This document shows, piece by piece, positions 49,601 to 56,078 of a DNA stretch of 60,718 nucleotides. Source of the stretch: a virus. The notes beneath the pieces are model-generated. The model ran no database searches, was not told the origin of the DNA, and was given only the letters and a program-made list of their open reading frames with translations. The first letter of the stretch is position 1; every line of letters starts with the position of its first letter. Location: the IMG/VR virus record IMGVR_UViG_3300042894_006795, positions 1 through 60,718 of that record; one strand, written 5' to 3'. Position numbers and translations under genes: made by a program.

Positions 49601-50270
49601 CGTCAACTTCCGTCACAGAGACTTGATTTCCAAGAACTTTTTGCAATTCTATTTCTAGCTCATCGCTCATGGATGGACGTTGCTGAACCATAGGGCCGGA
49701 AGGGCTCTCGACGTCGTAAGTTCCTGGCATCCCTGCTTTTACCGAAATAGTGCCTGTTAGTTGATTTGCTCCGTGGAGAACTGGGCTAACTTCGTAGAGT
49801 TCAAGCTCGTAGATTACGTTTGCTTGAGATTTTTGGTCAAATTGAGCTCTAAGAGTTTTGTAGCCTATTGACCACTCTTGGTCTTCGCCAAAAAAAGCAA
49901 CATTAGCGAATGCTTCTTTGCCCTTTTCTGAATTTAAATTAAACTGGACACGGGCAAAAAGTCCTCCTATGCCAGCCATTTTCATTTTCATTGGCAGTCT
50001 TGGATCGGTGGACGGAACTTCGTATATCTCTAGAACTTTGCCAATCGGGTCATTCCAGTTATGACCCCACACCACACGAGGCTTGCGCCGCATCAGGCTT
50101 TTGGTAAATGCTCCGCTCTGAACGATATCGCCAACAGAATCTTTGTTCCCTATTCCGGAAACGAAGCACTCGACCATGCCTTGAGCCTCGTCAAGATTCA
50201 GTACGCCGGATTTTCCGTTGACAACGGACGACATTGAACCAGCTTTATATTCAAAAGAATTTCCGGACAT
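40647..50270 (-). CDS. Prohead protease fused to giant polyvalent protein: ArdC antirestriction and SF1 helicase (3207 aa)
   Basis: Residues 1-185 are an HK97-type prohead protease (S78/U35) with catalytic His70 (VWGHNWNDP) and Ser134 (EWSIGYK); such proteases are normally about 200-250 aa alone. Next, about 355-430, a four-Cys motif (KCSNCVF...CQI...GKCRF) typical of phage head proteins. 720-1094, ArdC: an N-terminal ssDNA-binding region (about 735-880, with WNMPWREG and YQGTNRMLLN) and a zincin with H941-E942-x2-H945 and FEELIAEVG. 1152-2577, a UvrD/RecD-like SF1 helicase: Walker A AAAGSGKT (K1222), Walker B IDEAQD (D1676, E1677), motif III VGDDRQQI, motif VI VTRAMRA (R2376). It is about twice the usual helicase size because of inserts. 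2577-3207, an acidic linker and an unknown helical region with a 12-residue duplication. AAAGGT precedes the ATG. The gene follows the portal, the normal place for a prohead protease. Confidence 0.92.
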   Translation of the reverse strand: MSGNSFEYKAGSMSSVVNGKSGVLNLDEAQGMVECFVSGIGNKDSVGDIVQSGAFTKSLMRRKPRVVWGHNWNDPIGKVLEIYEVPSTDPRLPMKMKMAGIGGLFARVQFNLNSEKGKEAFANVAFFGEDQEWSIGYKTLRAQFDQKSQANVIYELELYEVSPVLHGANQLTGTISVKAGMPGTYDVESPSGPMVQQRPSMSDELEIELQKVLGNQVSVTEVDEDNGMVSFNRTDQSNSMEKYKCHFSRGGNGRFMFGAPERIVIVAKPQTSPPVMPVGGLPPVDPQRVVRPSQMPSIPIAIKPGPNGMTVVPLPAVQYEGQSRKPISADDLDQEESDLRDALLKIVKRHGKINEDSDGIWAGYKPAAQNPVAGIGVKCSNCVFYNKDNSCQIIDMAIEPEGKCRFAIIPPGVVKGDFMAKKEYEFETEDNENEYIADFEFKYPGELFIAGLRGIVKRKRRKKRKFKHLAEFGTFEDSFEPEKPYFLPVSTDYAFHVKQALDPVFDYHKVDTYVDPEGIVITNGVSYELIDAIDTALDNLKKKSLISDDLEFKVSAYRLGRAIGSRANNKPGIGGARSAGRFFSTPNAENFDPRTAIDRNLNGIVGEGIFLRGTSLEQPDPTPDGPGSINNPKVPGKIEAPERSSVAGTEARPLGSGSREIVTAKPKKEISRSMSAARKQAQAKNKNYLDFLRKRESDKTIDERFKFDGFFNQVSSTGKFSSGGDGNNSLKPGDIVDTATAEGRAVIDEYYAQIGKQILEMLQEAVNNPEKFKWNMPWREGEHNPRNPTKKNQGQKSWSYQGTNRMLLNSIAVSRGYETNKWAGISQWKKFKGKASPNARPVNILVPILGSDPRQYKVEEVYNVADIDGLPPEMYKPEIDLENLSPKARVKNAEAIVKELNPRLRESNVGGPFFSPNGDFINMPPFETFNDAESYYSTLLHEMTHWTGHPSRNNRPQVAKYGSPAYAFEELIAEVGSSFLLGMLGISPMVREDHIGYLKFWAEKIRNDPNAIKTAMGQAQQAVDWMLNRSKTLRRLSGMEDNERKAKKSSRDTVPLSMLEGYEDSPKVPTSRPISGPMGDIDLIDRADNIDKRFSSGIPFLDKEDDVTDTSDLSSSKDRRKYGSQSKEERMYGDIASVSDSQGRALTLDGRFASGGNPINARSGSKKRPVRRTPASTDVKSLLNLLVPPTDEQRDIIDLGLAAVYGQEKLVIGVDAAAGSGKTTTMKMLAAAINAEFSVDDILQRFAGDAVTRKQQLLKKANYLAAKYPAKGFEDVDVFWPESTDEKTLIQAIRELGESRGVTEDNKPTIYYTVFGKENRLEAAESFPGNTGIGTTTQLAYWSLRQGIAENDSPENRILNAPSMRRKIELLTDYARRRSFKNRNQPITVDGYDQARRQHDSESMQFIGYRPNYKDLGYSTVETGKDMLAFLEKAGVSLPRRTISVTRGKGKKAKTKNIEVYDVPFTMPDGNNWIEVDFFGEYLAMAFRRWSLSSNPEVTKDVFNLSFREQTDTMTGRFSTKKAQKKTQAIDEQLQNVPDKLMDEWLSYVKKAADELVDGNGMLLPTQGQLPKLLLLADPDLSTNPGALGHGSKDSLANEKIPAQFNIRRGDVVYYGKNNKFYDEVIDPQTGRISSIRQWDKSEGEPWVVVSIDGSRGKLKKQYASKEKPISLFAIDEAQDLNEVWEELLNRNKERVSTIAVGDDRQQILGFNGSKNIMQSISPDFVPKLTQSFRFGSLLGYMATLILGRENKLLQDLLDEGKPLTAEQWKYVEGAADTAAKRHIENIFSFVKAGDFGAANSVNDTVKRLYGVSFDSYLNGENFAGMTPKARAKALTELRKEIDDAKTKIAKALSTRVVDEKEEVYFGNLPDMALSRGKVQTVHLAVQTWKDLFLESAVFLGGRIDNPETLRDSQNLTQNEFDQLVKPLSSKDKPQIMLTQSAWQEAVDFFQHIDWAEKTAAGLNPGRKPEKSPLIGDYWDMATIRERFKLKSKSPGNSLYQLLFQPVDGQPAGSQTMFASQMLVSLRGGGVVLADGTKSHRSSSIRPMRDSLDLGLMEFEEKTLSQILSSTDRSSKSSDVNAATKIFVVQPDAKGTKDAVYFELEYDFKDGQDAINPDDFQVIVEKIPDQPGERLRVTSKWTKADGTPKFETIAEFGEAETVEELEKIAFRRMRNKLVMTATAGRSNTGTDPRETFYATKQFKWTGKLILSGDGVDTGRPQAVYADPNKYPDTSGRNFDGAYLSDTLGILDRLGLQSRTRLSFGVGPKVSRAKGRDYDGFVIDAKDDPEEATRIINLIGDAVRKSAKKRGGDVVIQTGTTAKGKEGKFVLVLDDFTDPDDDLNVDILEAAKRNGSGPPGWIEEMNLQHVVVTRAMRAISLSPRMWMAHFAEGQKRKEIADLIRDGVERKILPEDFDRESELSLDKLPKVYREIEEYAAEGKDLTDFNASRRSVLSLPDDELIAEMRRIGVPDVATQGFIKRRKEVMDEFADANVSEETLRDASVRIMRERAREIIDGPMFDPAAQFPEGEDDGRGISDEDLTVDDADNVLDELDEISTIEAEDDDDDDFDEDFDAGFSSGAEPSETSEEAPDVAKGSSRASKITGTPEGRFGRRVSRFENRAGMQQRLSALELAGIRTDVRIDPQDRDRVTRYAMQFWNAFNQTGIALDMPADQNSTSKNDRAKKINDNIIKVGERMRARKQSDGSRVVKIGKTTDNFANNDPSGDSWMLSISKLLDTVRIPTGWRRQEDISRGTITSELQGEEVVDVATPKVGVYWTQSEPLTIPKLAKLLGLNVTEEAKLKGDTAALTHDTVRYLLAEIGSQPEFSGWRLFSPVSDMEAEEEGMNAIERLVENTGRANMRDRFIIETFGADAYPYWHDRGDFIGGIAEEEIYGSGKMLTAEEFDDLEDGARRFNAVGKFENSPAARDDSEAEVELSYQGTMGEAFEALPPDIASNARRGKGSRVQRADFTLSQLLDHLGISEDEWPKQLKPILEKAFGEDLDAELDPDDVKKVDAELDPDDVKKVDVGLGEDAVKEWKKDGVPIAYIAEMIRTGVIPNARDVFGVNKAGQKLDEELLASKANVYEALTEFIDRSFPGSSLNSVQSRQFIINSREMGTVLQAAAKRRGKTFSKRLGDVPRFSRSELQEFVDQFNKIFGTNHTIEDIFSGEQLRNAQTRLREGTTVYKPSAPGRKGKRKTSPEIINK
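41186..41257 (-). repeat. 36-bp perfect tandem duplication
   Basis: Two identical 36-base units (41186-41221 and 41222-41257) lie in frame in the 3207-aa gene. Each encodes a 12-residue acidic unit (AELDPDDVKKVD). A diverged third unit (VGLGEDAVKEW) follows in the protein. The perfect identity indicates a recent in-frame duplication or slippage event. Confidence 0.9.
42531..48113 (-). other. [F/L]SSG junction motifs in the 3207-aa protease fusion
   Basis: GKFSSGG at F720 (48102-48113), KRFSSGI at F1094 (46980-46991), GRFASGG at F1152 (46806-46817) and AGFSSGA at F2577 (42531-42542). They release, if cleaved, an N-terminal protease block, ArdC (374 aa), a 58-aa linker, the helicase (about 1425 aa) and a C-terminal 630-aa piece. 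The FASG variant directly precedes the helicase. Confidence 0.82.
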
Positions 50271-50366
50271 TTAAGCACCTTTTCTCGTCTAATGAGATGA
50301 TAGGTTAAATTGCTAATCTGAAACGGAAAGTATTGTTATATTTTTTAAAGAAATAATATAAAGAAA
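50271..50366 (-). promoter_or_regulatory. AT-rich leader upstream of the protease fusion gene
   Basis: A gap of 96 bases separates the portal stop from the protease-fusion ATG. Its portal-proximal half is almost pure A/T and contains TATAAC- and TATATT-like hexamers, but no convincing -35/-10 pair. The Shine-Dalgarno AAAGGT lies at its downstream end. A promoter is possible but not supported by a clear motif; no hairpin is seen. Confidence 0.3.
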
Positions 50367-52469
50367 CTATACTGTTTGAGCAAAAAGCCAGACCGATCGA
50401 GCTTCTGATTCAGCTATCTCAAACTGATCATGAGCAAGAAGGTTGGCATACATCTCTCCAATTCCTTGCCTAAACGCTCTGAGTCTTTCTTCTTCGTTTG
50501 AAAAATCAAAAGACTTAATCATCAGATTGTATATTTCTGAAGATATATCGCTGTTAAGAGATTTTATTTTCATCAGGTGAGACTCGATAGTTTTTACAAC
50601 ATCAATTGTCGGAATGGACTTAACTTTAATCCCATTTTCTGATTTAAATTCTTTTCGTGAATCGAAAGAATCATTAATGATCGATGTGAGCACGGGCTTT
50701 ATGTCGTCTTCCATCTGTCTATTCCAAACATCAACAGCCAGTACCTGCTCAATATCGAGAGTCCCAGCAGAAAGGGCTTTTTTGGCTTTTGCTCCAGAAG
50801 ATTTCTCCATGACAACTCTTTGCTGACGCTCTAGCAGTCTTTCGATACTGCGAGCTAGTATCTCCGACCATCTCTCGATGGCTGTTTGACATTTTTCATC
50901 GTATGTCTCGCTGAGCGATTTTGTCTCGATGGAGGCTTGACGTTCCCCCGCTGTTGCCATTTGCTGCTGCGGCATCCCCTGCGTGATTGCTTCCGATGGG
51001 ATTGTAGTCTGAGCCAAATCGCCAGCTGGAGGAGTTGCCTGCCCGGCCATGGATTCGGCGATTGCCCCTTGCATAGTGTTTGGATCGAGCGGAGGAGGTG
51101 CTCCTTCCATCCCTGGCTGTCCTGGCATACCTGGGGGCATCCCTGGCATACCTGGGGGCATACCTGGCATACCTGGGGGCTGTCCTGGCATACCTTGCTG
51201 CTCCCCCATCATCGCCTGATTTTCTTCCATTTTTTTCTTTGTGTTGGCAATTGGAATAAGATTTGGATTCATAAGCAAAGAGTCAGCGAGGTCTGCTTCT
51301 ACTTCTTTTCTTGAAGAGCCGGTCCGGTATTCGTTTGCACTGATTAATCCAGTCTGAAATTCCTGGAGCAAATACCTGTCTCGCTCCTGCTTGTAGAGCA
51401 TTAGGATTGGAACTTCGGAGGTGTCGAAGTCTAAATAGTACTTATCGTCTAACTCGTCTAGCCCCCGAGCGAGTGGCTCTAAATGTGGAAGCATTGTTTC
51501 CATCCAGAAAACACGGATTTCTTCTGCGGCATTGCTAAAAGTACGACCGGACGCATTTCCGATAACAGACTCAGGAACTCCGAAAGCTGAAAGAATTTCT
51601 TCTTTTGTTATTTGTCGCATTTGTATGTATGCGGCGTCTCTGGGACTTGCAGATGTGTCGACAAAATCAACACCATCGTCTGATGAGATTACGGTTGTGT
51701 GACCGGCTTTAGACAAGTTTCCCCTAAATCTATTACGTAGCTCTTCTTTGTCATCGTCATCTATTTCTCCTCTTACTACGAGAAGACCGCCAGGTCTTCC
51801 ATCGTTAAGTAAATAGTTCCTATTGTAAAGTTTTGCTAAGTTTTCTATTTCTATTGCCACCCCAGAAGCTTCAAGTGGAGTCAGTGAAAGATAAGGGTCA
51901 AGGGGGTGAGGTCTACGAATCCAGCAGACGTCGTCTGGCTTCATAATAACCTTGTCTCCGGTTGGCATCATGACTTCATAGCCTGAAACAAAAGTTTTTG
52001 GGTGAGGAATCGGAGATGTGGATTGTGGCGGAAGAAGGTTTAGGGCGACAATTCCTCCATCGCGGCCACGAATTTTCTCTATAAACGCTCCTCGCGTTCC
52101 GAGAAGAAGCTGAGCTGAAAGCCTGTATCTGAAAATAAAAGAGTTTTCGCCTATGTTTGATTTTGTGTTCAGAAGCTCAAGGAGGGTTGATCTTTTGGCT
52201 TCTCTGCCAACAACCAGTTCACCCATATTGGAGTTATCTTTACGCAAAACTATAGGTAGTCGCGCTTGGTTTCCTGCGATCGCATCAATGCATCGATTAA
52301 CCCAGGTTATCTTAGACATTCCCTCGCGGTATGCGCGCTCTATGTCCCACGAGTCCCTGTATGGCTTTCCTGCAAATGAGGGATTCATCGAAACGGGAGC
52401 GCCGTATACACCTAACTCTTTAGAGCTAGTGCTTTTAATTGATTTGTTTTGTGGTGTATTCCAGCCCAT
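50367..52469 (-). CDS. HK97-type portal protein with Met/Pro/Gly-rich insert (700 aa)
   Basis: Forms the dodecameric DNA entry channel at one capsid vertex. Typical features are the N-terminal clamp region (ITWVNRCIDAIAGNQARLPIV), the wing/stem core (PDDVCWIRRPHPLDPYLSLTPLEA, YNRNYLLNDGRPGGLLVV), and the crown region with FGVPESVIGNASGRTFSN. About 430-480 is a low-complexity stretch repeating GMPGMPP, followed by a Gln/Ala-rich linker, then a C-terminal helical domain (about 540-700) beyond the usual portal length of about 400-500 aa. No Shine-Dalgarno is obvious. It precedes the protease fusion gene, the canonical portal-protease-capsid order, though capsid is about 14 kb farther on. Confidence 0.92.
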   Translation of the reverse strand: MGWNTPQNKSIKSTSSKELGVYGAPVSMNPSFAGKPYRDSWDIERAYREGMSKITWVNRCIDAIAGNQARLPIVLRKDNSNMGELVVGREAKRSTLLELLNTKSNIGENSFIFRYRLSAQLLLGTRGAFIEKIRGRDGGIVALNLLPPQSTSPIPHPKTFVSGYEVMMPTGDKVIMKPDDVCWIRRPHPLDPYLSLTPLEASGVAIEIENLAKLYNRNYLLNDGRPGGLLVVRGEIDDDDKEELRNRFRGNLSKAGHTTVISSDDGVDFVDTSASPRDAAYIQMRQITKEEILSAFGVPESVIGNASGRTFSNAAEEIRVFWMETMLPHLEPLARGLDELDDKYYLDFDTSEVPILMLYKQERDRYLLQEFQTGLISANEYRTGSSRKEVEADLADSLLMNPNLIPIANTKKKMEENQAMMGEQQGMPGQPPGMPGMPPGMPGMPPGMPGQPGMEGAPPPLDPNTMQGAIAESMAGQATPPAGDLAQTTIPSEAITQGMPQQQMATAGERQASIETKSLSETYDEKCQTAIERWSEILARSIERLLERQQRVVMEKSSGAKAKKALSAGTLDIEQVLAVDVWNRQMEDDIKPVLTSIINDSFDSRKEFKSENGIKVKSIPTIDVVKTIESHLMKIKSLNSDISSEIYNLMIKSFDFSNEEERLRAFRQGIGEMYANLLAHDQFEIAESEARSVWLFAQTV
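51115..51195. repeat. Short tandem repeat encoding Met-Pro-Gly units in the portal gene
   Basis: Repeats of CCTGGGGGCAT and CCTGGCATA alternate about five times, encoding GMPGMPP-type units. The units are imperfect at DNA level but very similar, so length variation by slippage is expected. The encoded segment is a flexible, collagen-like or polyproline linker between portal core and C-terminal domain. Confidence 0.8.
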
Positions 52470-52477
52470 AATTTTAT

Positions 52478-52696
52478 TTACTCAAGCCCCAAGATGAATC
52501 CAAAAAGTCCGCAACCTATACCCGCAACCACTATTCCAGCCGGTGGGAATATTAAGCCAACACCAATACTAGTAAGTATTATAAATGACAACATAAATAC
52601 ATAAGCGAAGGTAGTGCGATTTAGCTTTATTCTTTGCTGAATCGCTAATCGCCAATTATTCTGTCGTTGTTTCTTTTTTTTGTCCTGCACTGGCAT
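52478..52696 (-). CDS. Small two-helix membrane protein (72 aa)
   Basis: The start is taken at the ATG giving MPVQDKKKKQRQNN. A longer frame exists, but it would overlap the divergent terminase start. The N-terminus is strongly basic (cytoplasmic), followed by two hydrophobic segments (about 31-50 and 53-70) joined by FPPAG, with many glycines. It could be a holin-like or membrane-modifying protein; the positively charged N-terminus and short length fit, but there is no endolysin next to it. It is first in the minus-strand head operon, eight bases before the portal ATG. Confidence 0.65.
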   Translation of the reverse strand: MPVQDKKKKQRQNNWRLAIQQRIKLNRTTFAYVFMLSFIILTSIGVGLIFPPAGIVVAGIGCGLFGFILGLE

Positions 52697-52750
52697 ATAA
52701 CATACAGTAGCGCACAATTTTGTCGCAGGAACAACTAAAGGTCTTTTACA
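52697..52750. promoter_or_regulatory. Divergent promoter region between head operon and terminase operon
   Basis: This 54-base gap lies between the leftward small membrane protein gene and the rightward terminase gene. Both operons need start signals here or close by. An AAAGG lies about nine bases before the terminase ATG. No paired promoter boxes are convincing by eye. Confidence 0.35.
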
Positions 52751-54064
52751 ATGGATAATAAACCCAATTGGGCGGAGGTCCTCGAATACCTTCAACCTAA
52801 GGAACCTCCATTTTGCCCCGAGGAACCCTCTATTAACCAAAAAGTATTTCTTCGCACGAACGCTCTAGAAGCGTTGTTCGGGGGAGCGGCTGGCGGTGGA
52901 AAAAGTTCAGCATTGCTAATGGCAGCATTGCAGTACGTTGACGTACCTGGATATTCTGCACTTCTTTGCCGTCGTACATTTGCCGACTTATCGCTCCCTG
53001 GAGCATTGATGGACCGTTTTAAGTCATGGATGAGCAACTATGACGATATCCATTGGAATAACAACACTTTTATTGCTACGTTTCCATCGGGAGCAAGAAT
53101 ATCCTTCGGTTACCTCAATAATGTCAACGATTATCTTAGATATAAGGGTTCGGAATTTCAGTTCATAGGGATGGACGAAGTTACGGAAATACGTGAATCT
53201 GACTACAGGTATTTGTTTTCTCGCCTCCGTCGCCCAGCTAACGGTCCAGTTTCGCAAGTCCCACTAAGAATGCGATGTGCGTCAAACCCTGCTCCAAACT
53301 GGGTGCGTCAAAGATTTATAGTTGAAGGAAAAGAAACAAATAGAATTTTTGTACCCTCTACGCTGAAGGACAACCCAGGAATTGACGCCGACTCGTACAG
53401 GCAGTCATTGTCCGCACTCGACCCCGTTGAGCGGCGAAGACTGGAAGAAGGAGACTGGTGGTCTACGACTCTTGGCACAATGTTTGACAGAACATCATTT
53501 GAGATAATAGACCCAATTGACATCCCGATAATAACCAGCGCAGCAAGAGTGGTTCGTTTTTGGGACCTTGCAGCTACGGAACCAAGTGCCTCAAACCCTG
53601 ACCCAGACTGGACTGTCGGCACTTTAATGCTTTTCAATGGCGGCGTAGCTTATGTTTTGGACGTAAGGAGAGCAAGAGTTCGGGGAGAAAAAGTAGAACA
53701 ATTAATTTCTCAGACATCAATAGAAGATGGGCATGGGGTAGCGATACGCATGGAACAAGAACCAGGCTCCTCCGGAAAAGCATTGCTGGATCAATACGCT
53801 AGATACGTAGTTCCTGGCTACGATTTCGGCGCTGTACGCGCTACGGGGGACAAAGTGACCCGCGCTAGACCATTCGCTGCAGCGGTAGCCAATGGAAACG
53901 TTCGGTTAGTTCGAGGTCCGTGGATAACTGGATGGCTTGATGAATTTGCCTCTTTCCCGGAAGCCTGCGACCACGACGACCAAGTCGACTCGGCTGTTGG
54001 AGCATTTACTCATTTAACGGGCCTTGGGTTGCCACAGAGAAAACGAGCATCTATACTCATCTAG
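52751..54064 (+). CDS. terL: Terminase large subunit (437 aa)
   Basis: ATP-driven DNA packaging motor and headful/cos nuclease. The ATPase has Walker A GGAAGGGKS (44-52), Walker B FIGMDEV with D142 and E143, and a coupling motif CASNPAP. The C-terminal RNase H-fold nuclease shows the first Asp in RFWDLAATE and the last acidic pair in DHDDQVDSAVGAF. Length is typical. It is transcribed away from the portal, an unusual split of the packaging and head genes onto opposite strands, and heads the recombination operon. Confidence 0.95.
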   Translation: MDNKPNWAEVLEYLQPKEPPFCPEEPSINQKVFLRTNALEALFGGAAGGGKSSALLMAALQYVDVPGYSALLCRRTFADLSLPGALMDRFKSWMSNYDDIHWNNNTFIATFPSGARISFGYLNNVNDYLRYKGSEFQFIGMDEVTEIRESDYRYLFSRLRRPANGPVSQVPLRMRCASNPAPNWVRQRFIVEGKETNRIFVPSTLKDNPGIDADSYRQSLSALDPVERRRLEEGDWWSTTLGTMFDRTSFEIIDPIDIPIITSAARVVRFWDLAATEPSASNPDPDWTVGTLMLFNGGVAYVLDVRRARVRGEKVEQLISQTSIEDGHGVAIRMEQEPGSSGKALLDQYARYVVPGYDFGAVRATGDKVTRARPFAAAVANGNVRLVRGPWITGWLDEFASFPEACDHDDQVDSAVGAFTHLTGLGLPQRKRASILI

Positions 54065-54090
54065 CAAATAACTAAACAAAAGGGGTATTA

Positions 54091-54582
54091 ATGCTAGATA
54101 AAATAAAAACTTTACAAAAAGAGCTTGTAAATCTCGACAATGAACTTCAAGATTTTCTGAAAACAGCAACAACGCCAGAAGAAGCTTGCTTAATTTTGTC
54201 AGAGATTAATTTTCTTAAACGTGATCTTTCCATTGTCTACGATGGGTACTGCGCCGGAGTGCTTCAACTTATGGGAGAGAGCGACGGCTATACGCTTGAG
54301 AACGGTGCGGAGATTGAAAGAAAATCAGGCTACGACAGAAAAGCTTGGAAACACAAGGATCTCGGCGCTGAAGTTGTCGATAAACTAATCTCCATGTCTG
54401 TTGACATGGACACTGGGGAAGTGACAAAATCTACCAGACAAATAGCATTAGAAATTCTCGACTACTGCGCCCCCTCGTACTGGAGGATTAAAGAATTGGG
54501 CAAAATTGGCGTGAACCCAGACAACTACTGTGAAGTAGGCGAGCTCAAAACCAGTCTCATCGTTCGTAAATCAAAAAACTAG
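54091..54582 (+). CDS. Conserved hypothetical protein of the recombination operon (163 aa)
   Basis: AAGGGG precedes the ATG. The N-terminal third is coiled coil (MLDKIKTLQKELVNLDNELQ). The C-terminal part has the motif LENGAEIERKSGYDRKAWKHKDL followed by YCAPSYWRIKELG, a pattern found in phage genes next to single-strand annealing proteins. No activity is known. Position between TerL and the Rad52-like gene, with short spacing, suggests an accessory role in recombination. Confidence 0.7.
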   Translation: MLDKIKTLQKELVNLDNELQDFLKTATTPEEACLILSEINFLKRDLSIVYDGYCAGVLQLMGESDGYTLENGAEIERKSGYDRKAWKHKDLGAEVVDKLISMSVDMDTGEVTKSTRQIALEILDYCAPSYWRIKELGKIGVNPDNYCEVGELKTSLIVRKSKN

Positions 54583-54604
54583 AAACAGAACAAGGAAAAT
54601 AAAA

Positions 54605-55306
54605 ATGGAAATTAATGTAACTGAAATGTCCGCTGCCCTTAGTGCTCAATTTCCTCAGGAAATGGAACGAGTTATTGTAAAAAGCGGGGTCGAACTAATT
54701 TACCTCCCTATCAGCGAAGTTATTAACAGACTAAACAAAGTAATCGGTGTTGATAATTGGTCCTTTCAAGTCATCTCGGTTGAGCGTGACTCCGTAGACC
54801 AAGACGAGATCATCGCCCACGTCAGCTTGACAGCGGTTATTGATAATAAAAAAGTTGTTAAACATGGCGTTGGTGGACAGCAGGTAAAACGTTCCAAGAA
54901 AGATGGTCGAGTAATTGACTTGGGGAATGACTTCAAGGGTGCCGTATCGGATGCGCAAAAAAAAGCAGCGCAACAACTAGGAATTGGGCTATATCTAGCT
55001 CGTTCTGCTGACGCCCTTGATGCGGAAGAAGCAATAGAAGCCCACGTCGCCCCTGAGATCTCTAGCTCTAAACCAGTCTCGTCAGAAGTTGACGAAAGAT
55101 GGGAAGCATTTGTCGAGATCGTTGGTGGGTTGACAAAAGAACAAAAAGATCAGCTCAACACATTTTGGGCAGAACATGCAGGGGGCCGCGCAAAGCCAAC
55201 CAAGGCAAGTGCCACTCTGGAAGATCTTGAACCACTTACCGTAGAAGCACTTCGTCTTCGTTTTGGTGGTTCTTATGTCAACAATGCGACTAGCAGCCCT
55301 GCATGA
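54605..55306 (+). CDS. Rad52/Sak-family single-strand annealing protein (233 aa)
   Basis: Anneals complementary ssDNA during phage recombination. The Rad52/Rad22 signatures are YLPISEVINRLNKVIGVDNW (about 34-53), a central beta strand region with a conserved Gly-rich turn, and the helix GAVSDAQKKAAQQLGIGLYL (about 116-135). The C-terminus (about 150-233) is a variable acidic tail that may contact SSB or the nuclease. AAGGA precedes the ATG. The stop overlaps the next gene by four bases (ATGA), coupling it to its nuclease partner, the usual annealase-exonuclease pair. Confidence 0.88.
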   Translation: MEINVTEMSAALSAQFPQEMERVIVKSGVELIYLPISEVINRLNKVIGVDNWSFQVISVERDSVDQDEIIAHVSLTAVIDNKKVVKHGVGGQQVKRSKKDGRVIDLGNDFKGAVSDAQKKAAQQLGIGLYLARSADALDAEEAIEAHVAPEISSSKPVSSEVDERWEAFVEIVGGLTKEQKDQLNTFWAEHAGGRAKPTKASATLEDLEPLTVEALRLRFGGSYVNNATSSPA

Positions 55307-56076
55307 GCGATAAAGAACTCATAGCTCCAGAATATTTATCACCATCCTCTGTCTCAACATTTAATCAATGTCCACTTAAGTTCAAATACAGTAAAATCGA
55401 TGGCCTTCAGGACTCCGGAACAGAAGCAACAATGCTTGGTAACTTCGTTCATGAAGTTCTTGAAGCAATGTACGGGTTGGCTCCTGATTTAAGAACACAA
55501 GAAACTGCAAAGGTTCTTGCTCGGGAGTTGTGGGCTTCAAAATGGAGCGACGAAATATCAACCTTAATTCACGACGAAAAGAATCTAAATCGCTTCCGCT
55601 GGACCGCATGGTGGTGTATCGAAAATCTTTGGCGCTTAGAGGATCCAGCCTTAGTTATTCCCCACTCTGTTGAATCTCACGTTAGAGGAGAGATTGGCGG
55701 AGTAAAAATACACGGCTTCATAGATCGTCTCGCTTTTGAAAACGACACAGCAACCGTAACTGACTACAAAACTGGCAAGACCCCTCGCAAAGGGGATCTA
55801 AATGACAGATTTTTTCAGCTAATAATTTACACACAGCTACTTGAAAGCGTTGACATATTTGCTGCAAATAATTTAGTAGAGCTACTTTATCTCAAAGATG
55901 GGATCCGCTTCCAAAAAGAGATAAATAAAGAAGATATAAATCAGATTACCGAAAAGCTTCAGTCCACTAGGGTTGGCATTGAAGAAAGATGCAAGGCTGG
56001 GTACTTTGAGCCTTCAACTTCATTTTTGTGCAATTGGTGTGGATTCAAGCCTATCTGCCCAGCCTGGAAACGATAA
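55303..56076 (+). CDS. Cas4/RecB-like PD-(D/E)XK exonuclease with Fe-S cluster (257 aa)
   Basis: The nuclease core has GNFVHEVLEAMYG, GFIDRL (metal-binding Asp) and VTDYKTGK (Asp-x-Lys of the PD-(D/E)XK motif), followed by a QxxxY-like FFQLIIYTQL. Four cysteines, C23 and C243-x2-C246-x5-C252, fit the [4Fe-4S] cluster of the Cas4/AddB class. It should resect DNA ends to feed the Rad52-like annealase upstream. No cas1/cas2 genes or CRISPR array are nearby, so this is a recombination nuclease and not an adaptation protein. Confidence 0.9.
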   Translation: MSDKELIAPEYLSPSSVSTFNQCPLKFKYSKIDGLQDSGTEATMLGNFVHEVLEAMYGLAPDLRTQETAKVLARELWASKWSDEISTLIHDEKNLNRFRWTAWWCIENLWRLEDPALVIPHSVESHVRGEIGGVKIHGFIDRLAFENDTATVTDYKTGKTPRKGDLNDRFFQLIIYTQLLESVDIFAANNLVELLYLKDGIRFQKEINKEDINQITEKLQSTRVGIEERCKAGYFEPSTSFLCNWCGFKPICPAWKR

Positions 56077-56078
56077 AA

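Noticed and set aside
52697-52840. N-terminal extension of the small membrane protein
   Set aside because: The longer frame would run into and overlap the divergent terminase start. The extra residues have no membrane protein character, and the internal ATG gives a normal basic-plus-two-helix protein.
55303-56076. CRISPR-associated Cas4
   Set aside because: The domain is Cas4-like, but no cas1/cas2 or repeat-spacer array is visible. Pairing with a Rad52-like annealase points to recombination.
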